Part shown: positions 1 through 7,967 of the stretch, piece after piece
Position numbering within the stretch: position 1 is the stretch's first letter
Layout of the letters: the number at the start of each line of letters is the position of its first letter
From: Clostridia bacterium
Lineage (GTDB): Bacteria; Bacillota; Clostridia; Oscillospirales; Acutalibacteraceae
Assembly: GCA_017549285.1 (NCBI GenBank)
Contig: JAFYVE010000017.1
Coordinates: 1 to 37,687 of the forward strand
Length of the DNA: 37,687 bases
Direction: 5' to 3'
Notes under the pieces: model-generated
What the model saw: only the letters and a program-made list of their open reading frames with translations
Told to the model about the DNA's origin: nothing
The model's database searches: none
Program-made: the position numbers and the translations under genes

Positions 1-318
1 GCACAGAGAGTTCCCGTTCCCACAGGTTCAACAACAATCCTTACAGCTGTTGTTAAGGGCACAGACGTTACTAAGGAAGGCATCAACGCTGCTATGAAGG
101 CTGCTGCTTCAGAAAGCTTCGGCTACAATGAAGACGAAATCGTTTCTTCAGACGTTATCGGTATGAAGTACGGCTCACTCTTCGATGCTACTCAGACAAT
201 GGTTGCTAAGGTTGGCGACGATCTTTACCAGGTTCAGGTTGTTTCATGGTATGACAATGAAAACAGCTACACAAGCCAGATGGTTCGTACAATCAAGTAC
301 TTTGCTGAACTCGCTTAA
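1..318 (+). CDS. gap: Glyceraldehyde-3-phosphate dehydrogenase, C-terminal part (5' end outside window)
   Basis: The reading frame is open from base 1 and ends with TAA at 316-318, so about 105 C-terminal codons are present. The protein carries [10 protein letters not shown] near the window edge and ends with [18 protein letters not shown], the highly conserved GAPDH C-terminal helix region (WYDNE-YS). GAPDH catalyses NAD-dependent oxidation and phosphorylation of glyceraldehyde 3-phosphate in glycolysis, in the cytosol. The catalytic Cys and His and the NAD-binding fold lie upstream of the window. Codon use is strongly biased (GCT, GTT, AAG, CTC), as expected for a very highly expressed gene. 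A strong terminator follows 19 bases after the stop. Confidence 0.96.
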   Translation, partial: AQRVPVPTGSTTILTAVVKGTDVTKEGINAAMKAAASESFGYNEDEIVSSDVIGMKYGSLFDATQTMVAKVGDDLYQVQVVSWYDNENSYTSQMVRTIKYFAELA

Positions 319-336
319 TTCAAAGCATAATAAGTT

Positions 337-367
337 TCTCCCGTAGGAAACTACGGGAGATTTTTTT
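337..367 (+). terminator. Rho-independent terminator of gap
   Basis: A perfect 10-bp stem (337-346 with 351-360) closes a GAAA tetraloop and is followed by seven T. It directly follows gap on the same strand. Confidence 0.95.
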
Positions 368-373
368 ATAAAA

Positions 374-400
374 AACGGACGCCCGATGGGCGCCCCTACG
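374..400 (-). repeat. Dispersed palindromic repeat, GTAGGG...CCGTT type, copy 1
   Basis: Read on the minus strand the element starts GTAGGG and ends TCCGTT. Between these boxes lies an inverted repeat (377-384 with 388-395, one mismatch, GAT loop). A second element with the same end boxes but a different stem lies at 37597-37626 on the plus strand. It sits between the gap terminator and the 3' end of tcdA. Confidence 0.7.
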
Positions 401-417
401 ATGATAACATAAATTAT

Positions 418-1128
418 TCATTGTGTATTAGTTAAATCTTTAAGAACCTCGCCTGCAATAATAAGTCCTGCAACAGCAGGTACTACTGCATTACTGGCAG
501 GTGCTGTTTTTCCGCTTTCGGTTATAATTTCTGCTTTCGGTTTTATTGCCTCTTCTTCTGAATATACAACCTTCAGTTTTTTTATTCCGTTATCACGGCA
601 GAGTTTTCTCATTACACGGGCAAGAGGACAGACGGATGTTTTATTTATATCGGTCACTTTAAAAGCTGTTGGGTCAAGCTTGTTTCCTGCCCCCATTGAT
701 GATATAACGGGAATATTCATCTCGTAAGCCTTTTTAATTATTGCCAGTTTTCCGCTTACCGTGTCAATCGCATCAATGACATAATCATAAGACGAAAAAT
801 CAATTTCATCAATTGTTTCGGGAAGAATAAACATATTATATTTATTGACTTTACAATCGGGATTTATTGAATTGATTCTTTCTTCAAATGCATGAACTTT
901 GAGCATACCCACATTATTTACGGTTGAAACAATCTGACGGTTGAGATTGCTGACTGATACTGTATCATTATCAATAATATCAATTGTACCGATACCGCTT
1001 CTGACAAGGGCTTCAACGACGTGACCGCCCACTCCCCCTATGCCGAAAACAGCAACACGGGAATTATGAAATTTATTTACTGCATCCTCACCGTATAATA
1101 AAGATGTTCTTGAAAATTGTTCATTCAT
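418..1128 (-). CDS. tcdA: tRNA threonylcarbamoyladenosine dehydratase (TcdA/CsdL, ThiF/E1-like)
   Basis: The 236-residue protein has the E1-like adenylating fold: nucleotide-binding GIGGVGG at 29-35, acidic D53/D55 at the end of beta-2, then N61, N63-R64-Q65 and K77, which in this family contact ATP and the substrate. The C-terminal half has CPLARVMRKLCR, matching the TcdA-specific region. TcdA uses ATP to convert t6A37 to cyclic t6A in tRNAs reading ANN codons. Length is slightly short of the E. coli protein. The ATG is preceded by CAGAGG about 8 nt upstream. It is transcribed alone from a promoter whose -35 box lies in the terminator stem of the upstream gene. Confidence 0.9.
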   Translation of the reverse strand: MNEQFSRTSLLYGEDAVNKFHNSRVAVFGIGGVGGHVVEALVRSGIGTIDIIDNDTVSVSNLNRQIVSTVNNVGMLKVHAFEERINSINPDCKVNKYNMFILPETIDEIDFSSYDYVIDAIDTVSGKLAIIKKAYEMNIPVISSMGAGNKLDPTAFKVTDINKTSVCPLARVMRKLCRDNGIKKLKVVYSEEEAIKPKAEIITESGKTAPASNAVVPAVAGLIIAGEVLKDLTNTQ

Positions 1129-1155
1129 AATATAACCTCTGAATTTAATAAAACA

Positions 1156-1184
1156 ATAATACTATAAATTTAAAAAAAATGCAA
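1156..1184 (-). promoter_or_regulatory. Sigma-A promoter of tcdA
   Basis: TTGCAT (1179-1184), 17-nt spacer, TATTAT (1156-1161) on the minus strand. The -35 box lies in the 3' arm of the terminator of the preceding gene and the T-tract forms part of the spacer. Confidence 0.7.
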
Positions 1185-1204
1185 CAGTCGATTGACTGTT
1201 GCAT
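1171..1204 (-). terminator. Rho-independent terminator of the SDR-like gene
   Basis: A perfect 11-bp stem (1179-1189 with 1194-1204) with a 4-nt loop is followed on the minus strand by a run of T (A on the plus strand, 1172-1179). It lies just after the stop at 1218. Confidence 0.92.
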
Positions 1205-1217
1205 TGATTGTTTAAAA

Positions 1218-2231
1218 TTATTCGCCCTTCATACCGATAAGTTCCTGTGTGCCGTTAACAGCATCAACAGAGAGCTTGATTGAATCGAAAATTGCTGATT
1301 TAATATCGTCTTCAGTTACGCCGAGTTCAACACACCATTTTTTATCAATGAATGTTTCTCTGCACATAATTTCTGCAAGACCAACGGGATCAATACCGCC
1401 TTCAACACCCTTGTCGGCATACTGCTTTCTCATATATAAACCGAAAAGCTGGAATGACCACTTGGGAATATTGATAATGCCTCTCTTAGGATCATCCATA
1501 GCGCAGTGAACGATACGAAGGAAATCGTTCCATGTAAGGTTGTAATAACCAACGGGGATAGCATTGCCTCCAACATTCTTTTCAGCTGCACCAACGATTA
1601 CTTCAGCAACCTGACGTACTGTAACCATTGTTGTACCTCCCTTGGGGTACATTGTGCAGGGCTTCATAGGAGCAAGCTGCTCGATGAGAATAACCCATAC
1701 GGGCTTTCTGCCGGGCTGTGTGCCAAAAATGTAAGGAAGTTCAAGAACTGCAACGTCCATTGTGCCGTCCTGTGCGAAGCTGAGAGCAACTTCTTCCTGT
1801 TCGATACGGCTTCTGATATAGGGATGATGTTTTGTAAGCTCAAGTTCAGGCCATTCTTTTGCAAAATATGCGAAATAAGAGCCGAGAACAACTGAATGCT
1901 TTACGCCAGCCTTCTTAGCAAGTGTAAGGAGCTTTCTGACAGGATCAATGTTATACTTTTTGTATGCTTCGTAAACAGGTGCAGGGAATTCAACTCTTTC
2001 ATCAACACCTGCAGCAAAGATAAAAGTATCACAGCCTGCCATCATTTCAAGCATTTCTTCGTCTGTCTTTTCAAGATAGTTAGCGAAAATGATTTCCATT
2101 TCTTCGGGAATAGGAGCACCTACGGGAAGAGGAGGAAGTGCAAGAGTTTTTACACTGTGACCTCTGTCAATAAACAGCTGAGCTGCTGCTGCACCGAGGA
2201 GACCTGTACCGCCGATCATAAATACGTTCAT
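1218..2231 (-). CDS. NAD(P)-binding SDR-like epimerase/reductase family protein
   Basis: The 337-residue protein opens with a Rossmann motif GGTGLLG at 7-13 followed by an extended/atypical SDR layout: AAG at the end of beta-4, LGSYFAYFA around residue 117, then HHPYIRSRIEQEE. Extended SDRs normally use a YxxxK pair; here the likely equivalent tyrosine is followed by IRSR and no lysine at +4, so classic epimerase or dehydratase chemistry is uncertain. The substrate cannot be named. It is monocistronic, with a consensus-like promoter upstream and a strong terminator downstream. RBS GAAAGAAG precedes the ATG. No partner gene hints at a pathway. Confidence 0.75.
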   Translation of the reverse strand: MNVFMIGGTGLLGAAAAQLFIDRGHSVKTLALPPLPVGAPIPEEMEIIFANYLEKTDEEMLEMMAGCDTFIFAAGVDERVEFPAPVYEAYKKYNIDPVRKLLTLAKKAGVKHSVVLGSYFAYFAKEWPELELTKHHPYIRSRIEQEEVALSFAQDGTMDVAVLELPYIFGTQPGRKPVWVILIEQLAPMKPCTMYPKGGTTMVTVRQVAEVIVGAAEKNVGGNAIPVGYYNLTWNDFLRIVHCAMDDPKRGIINIPKWSFQLFGLYMRKQYADKGVEGGIDPVGLAEIMCRETFIDKKWCVELGVTEDDIKSAIFDSIKLSVDAVNGTQELIGMKGE

Positions 2232-2269
2232 TTAACACACTTCTTTCAATGTTAATTTATTCACAAATA

Positions 2270-2298
2270 ATTATAATATAAACGGTTCTGTTTATCAA
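2270..2298 (-). promoter_or_regulatory. Sigma-A promoter of the SDR-like gene
   Basis: TTGATA (2293-2298), 17-nt spacer, TATAAT (2270-2275) on the minus strand. The -35 box covers the loop and the start of the 3' arm of the upstream terminator hairpin. Confidence 0.75.
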
Positions 2299-2316
2299 CA
2301 CATAAACAGAACCGTT
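2281..2316 (-). terminator. Terminator hairpin after the secreted phosphatase-fold gene
   Basis: A perfect 15-bp stem (2281-2295 with 2302-2316) with a 6-nt loop. The minus-strand tail is only moderately T-rich. It follows the stop at 2355 by 38 bases. Confidence 0.75.
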
Positions 2317-2354
2317 AACATTTTATTTACATTTATCGACAGTTGTAATAAAAA

Positions 2355-3533
2355 TTACATATTCTTTCCGAGGCCCTGAAGAAGCTTACCGATTGCACGG
2401 AAAAGACTTGCAATATAATCAAGGAATCTGAGAAGGAAGCCTTTTTCAGCCTGAACATTTTCCTTATCGTGATCCACACCTACATCCTGAATTTTTTCAA
2501 TAATTTCAAATGTAAAGTCAGCAACAACTGCAGGATGGTCTGAGAGTGATTCACCGTCAACACCATTGATAAACTGATAAGCAAAATTATCAAAGCTCAG
2601 GTCAATACCGTTACCGTCTGCGAAACAGATTCTTTCAACTGAGTCGTAGTGCCCCATTGTTTCTTCATAAGTCATATCTGTTTCTTTTGCATATGTATAG
2701 TATGCTTCATATGTTTCGGGGTTTTCTGTAATTTCAGAAATTGTCTGAACTGCCCATGCATCGTTAAGCTTTGCAGGTTCAAGAAGATATTTGATAAGAG
2801 TTGCTTCACCCTGTTCTTCACGGCAGATACTTGCATTGAAGTCACCTGTAACAATAACTGCGTGATCATAAACACCTGTTTCGGGATCATATACACTACG
2901 GTTCTTGATGAATTTTTCAAGCTGTTTGAACTGAGCAATTCTTGCCTTCTGAGAAGCTGTACCACCGTATGCATCTGCGTGAATATTATAGATATCAACA
3001 TAATATCCTTCAGCAACTTCTATTGTTGAAAGGAGAATGCCCTTATATGTGAGTTCGTCTGCACCGTCATCAAGAATACCAGCACTTTCTTCCCATTCTT
3101 CTCTGTCTTCATTATACAGAGCATAAGTTGAGAAGATGTTGAGGCCGTCACCGAGAGGCACACCGCCTGAATGAACTGTCTGGTGTCTTTCTGTTACAAC
3201 ATTATTGTTATCAACAATATTAGGATAGTTTGTTAAAAGATCTCTTAAATAGCTGTCATAGTTGAAATCTTCCTGAACAGCAACAATATCATACTTGAGA
3301 GCATTGAGGATGCCGCCGATTTCAATAGTATCAAGAAGAGCATCTTTACCATCATCTGTTTCTGATGAAGGAATAGGAAGACCTGCAACATTGTAGGAAA
3401 TAAGATTGAAATTACCTTTTGTTCCTACAAGAGAAATCTCGTCTTCTTCCTCAGCATAAACTGAAACTGCCATACATGAAACTGTCATCATAACAGCAAG
3501 GATTACGCTTAAAACTCTTTTAAACTTACGCAT
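2355..3533 (-). CDS. Secreted endonuclease/exonuclease/phosphatase (EEP) family enzyme, sphingomyelinase-like
   Basis: Residues 1-27 are a Sec signal peptide (basic MRKFKR, hydrophobic core, VYA before the EEEDE start of the mature protein). The mature protein has the metal-dependent EEP motifs in order: SYN at 46-48, Q87-E88, H185 in NIHADA, GDFNA at 230-234, and SDHP at 331-334 with the catalytic His. The layout resembles bacterial sphingomyelinase C and related exported phosphodiesterases more than ExoIII, but the substrate (lipid head group or nucleic acid) is not determinable. The last 25 residues form an amphipathic helix with the sequence FLDYIASLFRAIGKLLQGLG, a likely membrane or wall association element. 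It has a perfect consensus promoter placed two bases after the mltG stop codon, and RBS AAAGGTGA. Confidence 0.82.
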   Translation of the reverse strand: MRKFKRVLSVILAVMMTVSCMAVSVYAEEEDEISLVGTKGNFNLISYNVAGLPIPSSETDDGKDALLDTIEIGGILNALKYDIVAVQEDFNYDSYLRDLLTNYPNIVDNNNVVTERHQTVHSGGVPLGDGLNIFSTYALYNEDREEWEESAGILDDGADELTYKGILLSTIEVAEGYYVDIYNIHADAYGGTASQKARIAQFKQLEKFIKNRSVYDPETGVYDHAVIVTGDFNASICREEQGEATLIKYLLEPAKLNDAWAVQTISEITENPETYEAYYTYAKETDMTYEETMGHYDSVERICFADGNGIDLSFDNFAYQFINGVDGESLSDHPAVVADFTFEIIEKIQDVGVDHDKENVQAEKGFLLRFLDYIASLFRAIGKLLQGLGKNM

Positions 3534-3562
3534 AATATCACCTTTTATATCAATTTAATTTA

Positions 3563-3591
3563 ATTATAACATTATATAGATACTTTGTCAA
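3563..3591 (-). promoter_or_regulatory. Perfect consensus sigma-A promoter of the EEP gene
   Basis: TTGACA (3586-3591), exactly 17 nt, TATAAT (3563-3568) on the minus strand. The -35 box begins two bases beyond the mltG stop codon (3594-3596), so there is no room for an mltG terminator before it. Confidence 0.88.
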
Positions 3592-3593
3592 TA

Positions 3594-4952
3594 TTATTCA
3601 GCAAGACCGTAAGTTGCAATATTGTATTCCTGTTCGCTGAGTGTTTTTGCAACGTGGAATTCATTGTTTGCATCGTGAATGAAGTAATAGTAATCTGTAT
3701 CGGGAGCATTAAGAACTGCTTCAAGTGCATCCACACCGGGATTACAGATGGCACCAACGGGAAGACTTCTGCAGACGTAAGTATCATAAAGCGGTTCAAG
3801 TAGATCTATTGTTTCCTGAGAAAGGCCGCTCTTGTTTGACTTGATATAAATGCTTGTTGAGTCACATTCAAGACGCATATTTGCATCAAGACGGTTATGA
3901 AGAATTGAGCCTACAACAGGCATATCTGCACCAACAGCTTCTTTTTCAATAACTGATGCAAGTTTGACAACCTGATCTACACTAAGACGGAGCTGCTGAG
4001 CTTTTTCAGCATAATCAGAGTTCCATTTTCTATTGAAGTTATTAAGGAACTTTCTGATAACACTCACAGGATCTTCACCGAGATAGAATTCATAGGTATC
4101 GGGAAAAAGATAACCTTCGAGTTTCATATATCTGCTTTCAACATCAGCCATAGTTTTAAGGAACTCAAAATCTGATGAAAAATCAGCAGTATTCATAGCT
4201 TCAACAAATTTTGCTCTTGAGCAGACATTGTTTTCTTCAAGCATTTCAATTATCTGATCAACATTATAACCTTCAGGGAAAGTAAGCTTGACAGTTTTCG
4301 CTGTTTTTGAAGTGTTGTTCTTAATTTCATTGAGCATATTCTCAAGCCCCATTGAACGGGTAAGTTCATAAGTACGTGGAATATATCCCTCATCTGAATA
4401 ACCGATAAATGAAGCAGCAAATTTACAGAACCACGCATTTTTGAGAAGACCTGCATCTGCAAGTGTATCAATAACAGCTTCCGTATCCATATTTTCACCG
4501 ATCACAACCGATGCCTGAGTATTTTTTTTATCAGAAATATGAATAGCAAGAACATCATTTACACAGGAAATTGCAACTGATGCAAGAAAAGCAGAAACAG
4601 CAACAACAACCACCATAATTGCCGTAACCCTGCCGAGATTATTAAGAAGCATCTTTCTTCTTGCAGCTCTTTTCTTTTTCGCTCTTATCATTTCGGGAGT
4701 AAGTTCATCAGGTCTTTTTCTGGGAGGTCTTTTTTCAGGTGTCTTTAACTTTTCAGTCCTGATATTTTTTGCAATAGTACGTTTTTCAGGCTGAGAAGAT
4801 TTTCTGTTTGCAGAATCAGAATTAACCTGCTGACGTGATACAGATGATGAACGTCCGACAGAGCGCTGATTACCTGCAGTAGCCTTTCTGACTGGCTGGT
4901 TGTACTGATTCTGGGAGTCGGGATTGTTTGAGGGATTTTTCTGATTATCCAT
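3594..4952 (-). CDS. mltG: Endolytic transglycosylase MltG (YceG-like)
   Basis: The 452-residue protein has a long, Lys/Arg/Ser/Pro-rich cytoplasmic N-tail (1-107), one membrane segment (about 108-131) and an extracellular YceG domain. Family landmarks are LTFPEGYN (223-230), EGYLFPDTYEF (279-289), ASVIEKEA (332-339) with the catalytic glutamate in the position of the E. coli active site (E336), the NR of LHNRL (351-355) and LPVGAICNPG (397-406). MltG cleaves nascent glycan strands and limits their length. The basic, disordered N-tail is longer than in E. coli. It is the last gene of the long ruvC-led array, 22 bases after the DJ-1 gene. Confidence 0.94.
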   Translation of the reverse strand: MDNQKNPSNNPDSQNQYNQPVRKATAGNQRSVGRSSSVSRQQVNSDSANRKSSQPEKRTIAKNIRTEKLKTPEKRPPRKRPDELTPEMIRAKKKRAARRKMLLNNLGRVTAIMVVVVAVSAFLASVAISCVNDVLAIHISDKKNTQASVVIGENMDTEAVIDTLADAGLLKNAWFCKFAASFIGYSDEGYIPRTYELTRSMGLENMLNEIKNNTSKTAKTVKLTFPEGYNVDQIIEMLEENNVCSRAKFVEAMNTADFSSDFEFLKTMADVESRYMKLEGYLFPDTYEFYLGEDPVSVIRKFLNNFNRKWNSDYAEKAQQLRLSVDQVVKLASVIEKEAVGADMPVVGSILHNRLDANMRLECDSTSIYIKSNKSGLSQETIDLLEPLYDTYVCRSLPVGAICNPGVDALEAVLNAPDTDYYYFIHDANNEFHVAKTLSEQEYNIATYGLAE

Positions 4953-4974
4953 ATCTATAACCTACCTTCTGTTA

Positions 4975-5520
4975 TCAATAACAAGTCTGGACTGTTTTTC
5001 TGATTTCTTCAGCTTTTTCATCCGAAACAAGATATCTTATTATATCAAATGCAAACTCCGGAGCGGAACCTGCACCTTTTGCTGTTATGATATTGCCATC
5101 GGTGACTGAGTATGAGTCCACAATTTCTGCACCGAAGAGGTCTTTTTCAAACCCAGGGAAACAGACTGCCTGTTTTCCGATTAGAATATTTTTATGCCCA
5201 AGTATTGACGGTGCAGCACAGATGGCCGCAACCATTTTATTATTTTCGATACAGAAATCAATATATTTCTGAACTACAAGTGAATTTTCAAGATTGATTG
5301 TACCGGGCATTCCACCGGGAAGAACAATCCCCTGAAGTTCAGTTGCACCGGTTGCATTTTCAATAATATCATCACATTCAATTGTAATATTGTGAGCACC
5401 CCGTATATATTTATTTCCGACGCCGAGTGTTACAACATCAATTCCTGCTCTTCGCATATAATCAACGGGAGTCAGAGCTTCGACTTCTTCAAAGCCGTCT
5501 GCAAAAAACACATAAACCAT
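4975..5520 (-). CDS. DJ-1/PfpI (ThiJ/YajL) family protein
   Basis: This 181-residue protein has the DJ-1 fold signature: FADGFEEVEALTPVDYMRRA (E14 corresponds to the conserved glutamate), LPGGMPG (68-74) and the nucleophile elbow AAICAAPS (98-105) with the reactive C101. Members are called deglycases, chaperones or proteases in different reports; the conserved Glu/Cys pair supports redox-sensitive cysteine chemistry but not one definite activity. RBS AAGGAG begins in the stop codon of the upstream acetyltransferase gene (TAAGGAG), which suggests co-translation. Confidence 0.9.
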   Translation of the reverse strand: MVYVFFADGFEEVEALTPVDYMRRAGIDVVTLGVGNKYIRGAHNITIECDDIIENATGATELQGIVLPGGMPGTINLENSLVVQKYIDFCIENNKMVAAICAAPSILGHKNILIGKQAVCFPGFEKDLFGAEIVDSYSVTDGNIITAKGAGSAPEFAFDIIRYLVSDEKAEEIRKTVQTCY

Positions 5521-5533
5521 TTTTCATTTCTCC

Positions 5534-7273
5534 TTACATACAGGGTTGTCCGAGATATATATTTTCAATTATTTCCTCTGCTGATACACAAAGGAGCATT
5601 CCCGATTTTTTTACTTCATTTTCAAAACCGTCAATTTCAATATCAGCAGGAGTTTTAAGCACAACCTTTTCACATTCAATATCTGAAATAACAGAAAGAA
5701 TATGATTATAATTGCCGTCCTGAGATATTGATTCGTCAATATAGACTGTGTTATCTTTCCTGTTACCTGTTACAAAGACTTTATCTTCATCATCAAACAC
5801 GGCATTTATTTCAAATCCGTATCGTGATGCAAGATATCTTGCATAATCAAGATAAGCTGAAGAAAAATCAAGATAAGAAAGTGACGGAATATATTTTCTT
5901 ATTGCTGAATAAGAAATGTTAGTATTGAAATATCTTGATGATTTATATAAAGAGAGTTCTTCATTATTCATAGTATATATTCTCTCTGCAAATGAGGTCA
6001 CAAAACCAAGTTTTTCGTAATATGCATAAAGTTTTTCATCTGCAGGACACAGAGCGATATAATCAACATCCTTGAGTTTGAGGTATCCACGGGCATATTT
6101 TATCATTTCACCCATTATACCCTGTTTTCTGTATTCAGGTAATGTTGCCGCCGCATATAAATACTTTACCTTCTTTTCTGAATTACCCGTAACAAGAGTT
6201 GAATTTACAAGATAAAAAGCTGAAACAATTTTTCCGTCCTTTTTGTGAGCATATATATCGCCTTTTTCAACTACGTTATCAAGAAAATAACGGATTGTTT
6301 CTTCAGTGTCACCGAAAACAGTATGCCACAATGAAACAAGAGCATCGAAATCAGCTTCGGTTACGGAATAATTCCTTGACGGGTCATTTTTAAGGGTTGC
6401 CGAATATTTATCAAGAAGGAATTCCGGATAATATGACATTTTGGCTTTTCTCAGACCTTCTGCACCGGTATCCTCTTCCCTGTTGACATATTTATAATTT
6501 GAAAGCATAAGCTTTGTAAATCCGTTGTTTATAACAGGGAAAGCATCTCTGTAATCGGGAAGAGTTTTCTCATAATGAGTACAGAAAGTATCATTTTTTA
6601 GAGGCTCACCCATTGTAAAAGCAACAGCCTTACCGTCGGCATAAAGAATTGCACCTTCAAAACCGAGTTTTGTGTAATTTTTTACTGTTTTTTCAATTGC
6701 AAGATTTTCTTTATCGAGTGCGGAAAGATTATCTTCCTTTTCACTCAGCCACGCCTTCTGGATTTCAAGACACTGATGAATGTTATCTTTGGTTATAGGG
6801 TCAATACGGACATCTTCGTGATTTCTGAAAAACGCATTCACGTGACCTTTTTTACTGTGGAATTTCTTACCCGGCAGGTTTGCCATATTTTCGACAAGAT
6901 AAACATATTCACTCGAATCACGGTCGTAACTGAAATCAAACGTATCCGGAAACAATCCGGTAAGTGTCTGCTTATTCTTTTCAAGAAGGAGAATAAAACG
7001 GAATATCTGCCCGTCTTTATGAGCATCTTCCATCATAGCTTCAACAGCCCCTTTTATGTCACCTAGTCCTGAAGGATAGACATAATATCTGCCGAAAGAA
7101 GCATTTCCTCTTAAAAGGATAAATTCATCATAACGGGCAAGTTCAATACTATATGAATCGCCCCATGAAAATAAAGTACCGAAACTGTAACTGCTCCCGT
7201 CAGTGTCGCCTTTGTTTACGGCATCATCTATTATGTTTTTATCAGCAAGTGTCAGTTTTCTGAATTCCAACAT
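5534..7273 (-). CDS. DUF2156 (MprF-like) domain fused to a GNAT N-acetyltransferase
   Basis: Residues 1-290 form a DUF2156 domain, recognisable by SSYSFGTLFSWG (27-38) and its hallmark VNREEDTG-x-GLRKAK-x-YYP (263-283); the domain is related to the aminoacyl-transfer domain of MprF/FemX-type proteins. Residues about 300-440 form a GNAT domain with the acetyl-CoA loop YRKQGIMGEM (381-390). The last ~140 residues are less clear and may be a further GNAT-like lobe. Both parts are of the acyl/aminoacyl transferase superfamily, so a bifunctional enzyme is possible. The neighbour pgsA makes phosphatidylglycerol, the lipid that MprF lysylates, but this protein has no membrane segments. Substrate unknown. 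RBS GAGGT precedes the ATG. Confidence 0.82.
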   Translation of the reverse strand: MLEFRKLTLADKNIIDDAVNKGDTDGSSYSFGTLFSWGDSYSIELARYDEFILLRGNASFGRYYVYPSGLGDIKGAVEAMMEDAHKDGQIFRFILLLEKNKQTLTGLFPDTFDFSYDRDSSEYVYLVENMANLPGKKFHSKKGHVNAFFRNHEDVRIDPITKDNIHQCLEIQKAWLSEKEDNLSALDKENLAIEKTVKNYTKLGFEGAILYADGKAVAFTMGEPLKNDTFCTHYEKTLPDYRDAFPVINNGFTKLMLSNYKYVNREEDTGAEGLRKAKMSYYPEFLLDKYSATLKNDPSRNYSVTEADFDALVSLWHTVFGDTEETIRYFLDNVVEKGDIYAHKKDGKIVSAFYLVNSTLVTGNSEKKVKYLYAAATLPEYRKQGIMGEMIKYARGYLKLKDVDYIALCPADEKLYAYYEKLGFVTSFAERIYTMNNEELSLYKSSRYFNTNISYSAIRKYIPSLSYLDFSSAYLDYARYLASRYGFEINAVFDDEDKVFVTGNRKDNTVYIDESISQDGNYNHILSVISDIECEKVVLKTPADIEIDGFENEVKKSGMLLCVSAEEIIENIYLGQPCM

Positions 7274-7309
7274 TTTATAATACCTCAGTTTTCCGAATAA
7301 ACAGAAAAT

Positions 7310-7945
7310 TTATTTCTTATATTTTCCCCAACCGTATTTTTCAAATACCTGTCTTACAACATCGGGTATGTAACTAAAGAAAGCAATGAATGTAAGAACA
7401 ACCGAAAAGACAACAAGAATCATCATAACTGCATCGGGCATAACAAATATTTCACGGAAAGCACCGACTTCGGGTCCTATTGCCATAATAACTGCCATAA
7501 ATGTATAAAAAGCAATTGTTGCCAGTTTGCCGTAAATTTCAGCGGCACAGGGTCTCATTCCGTTGAGAATCATAAACAGACCGAAACCGAGCATTATAAC
7601 GTCTTTTACAATAAAGAGAAGAAATACCCACGAAAATGCTTTGAGTACTTCATTCTCTGCCTGATTGAATCTGAGAAACAGAATAATTGCAATAGCAAAG
7701 ACAGTCAGTTTATCGGCTATAGGGTCAAGCATTTTACCGAGATTGCTTATCTGGTTGAATTTTCTTGCTATATAGCCATCAACAAGATCTGAAAGACCTG
7801 AAAGAGCAAGAATTATAAAAGCGGCAATTGTGTAATCCTTATAAAAAAGAACTGCAAATACGGGTATAAAAAGAATGCGGACAAAAGAAATGAAATTAGG
7901 AATTGTTTTCCAGTTTTCAAGGTAATAGCTGAGTTTTTCTTTCAT
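7310..7945 (-). CDS. pgsA: CDP-diacylglycerol-glycerol-3-phosphate 3-phosphatidyltransferase
   Basis: The enzyme makes phosphatidylglycerol phosphate from CDP-diacylglycerol and glycerol 3-phosphate at the inner membrane. The CDP-alcohol phosphotransferase motif is complete: D-x2-D-G-x2-A-R-x8-G-x3-D-x3-D within SDLVDGYIARKF and GKMLDPIADK. Several hydrophobic segments follow. I use the ATG at 7945 (MKEKLSYYLENW, 211 residues) because AGGTGG lies 5 nt upstream; a GTG nine bases earlier (7954) lies inside that ribosome binding site. It lies 22 bases after the cvpA stop, within the long array. Confidence 0.95.
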   Translation of the reverse strand: MKEKLSYYLENWKTIPNFISFVRILFIPVFAVLFYKDYTIAAFIILALSGLSDLVDGYIARKFNQISNLGKMLDPIADKLTVFAIAIILFLRFNQAENEVLKAFSWVFLLFIVKDVIMLGFGLFMILNGMRPCAAEIYGKLATIAFYTFMAVIMAIGPEVGAFREIFVMPDAVMMILVVFSVVLTFIAFFSYIPDVVRQVFEKYGWGKYKK

Positions 7946-7967
7946 ATTTTCCACCTATTTTCTGATT

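Noticed and set aside
2649-3029. 126-residue cysteine-rich plus-strand frame
   Set aside because: Antisense of the signal-peptide EEP gene, whose motifs and promoter are clear; no ribosome binding site of its own.
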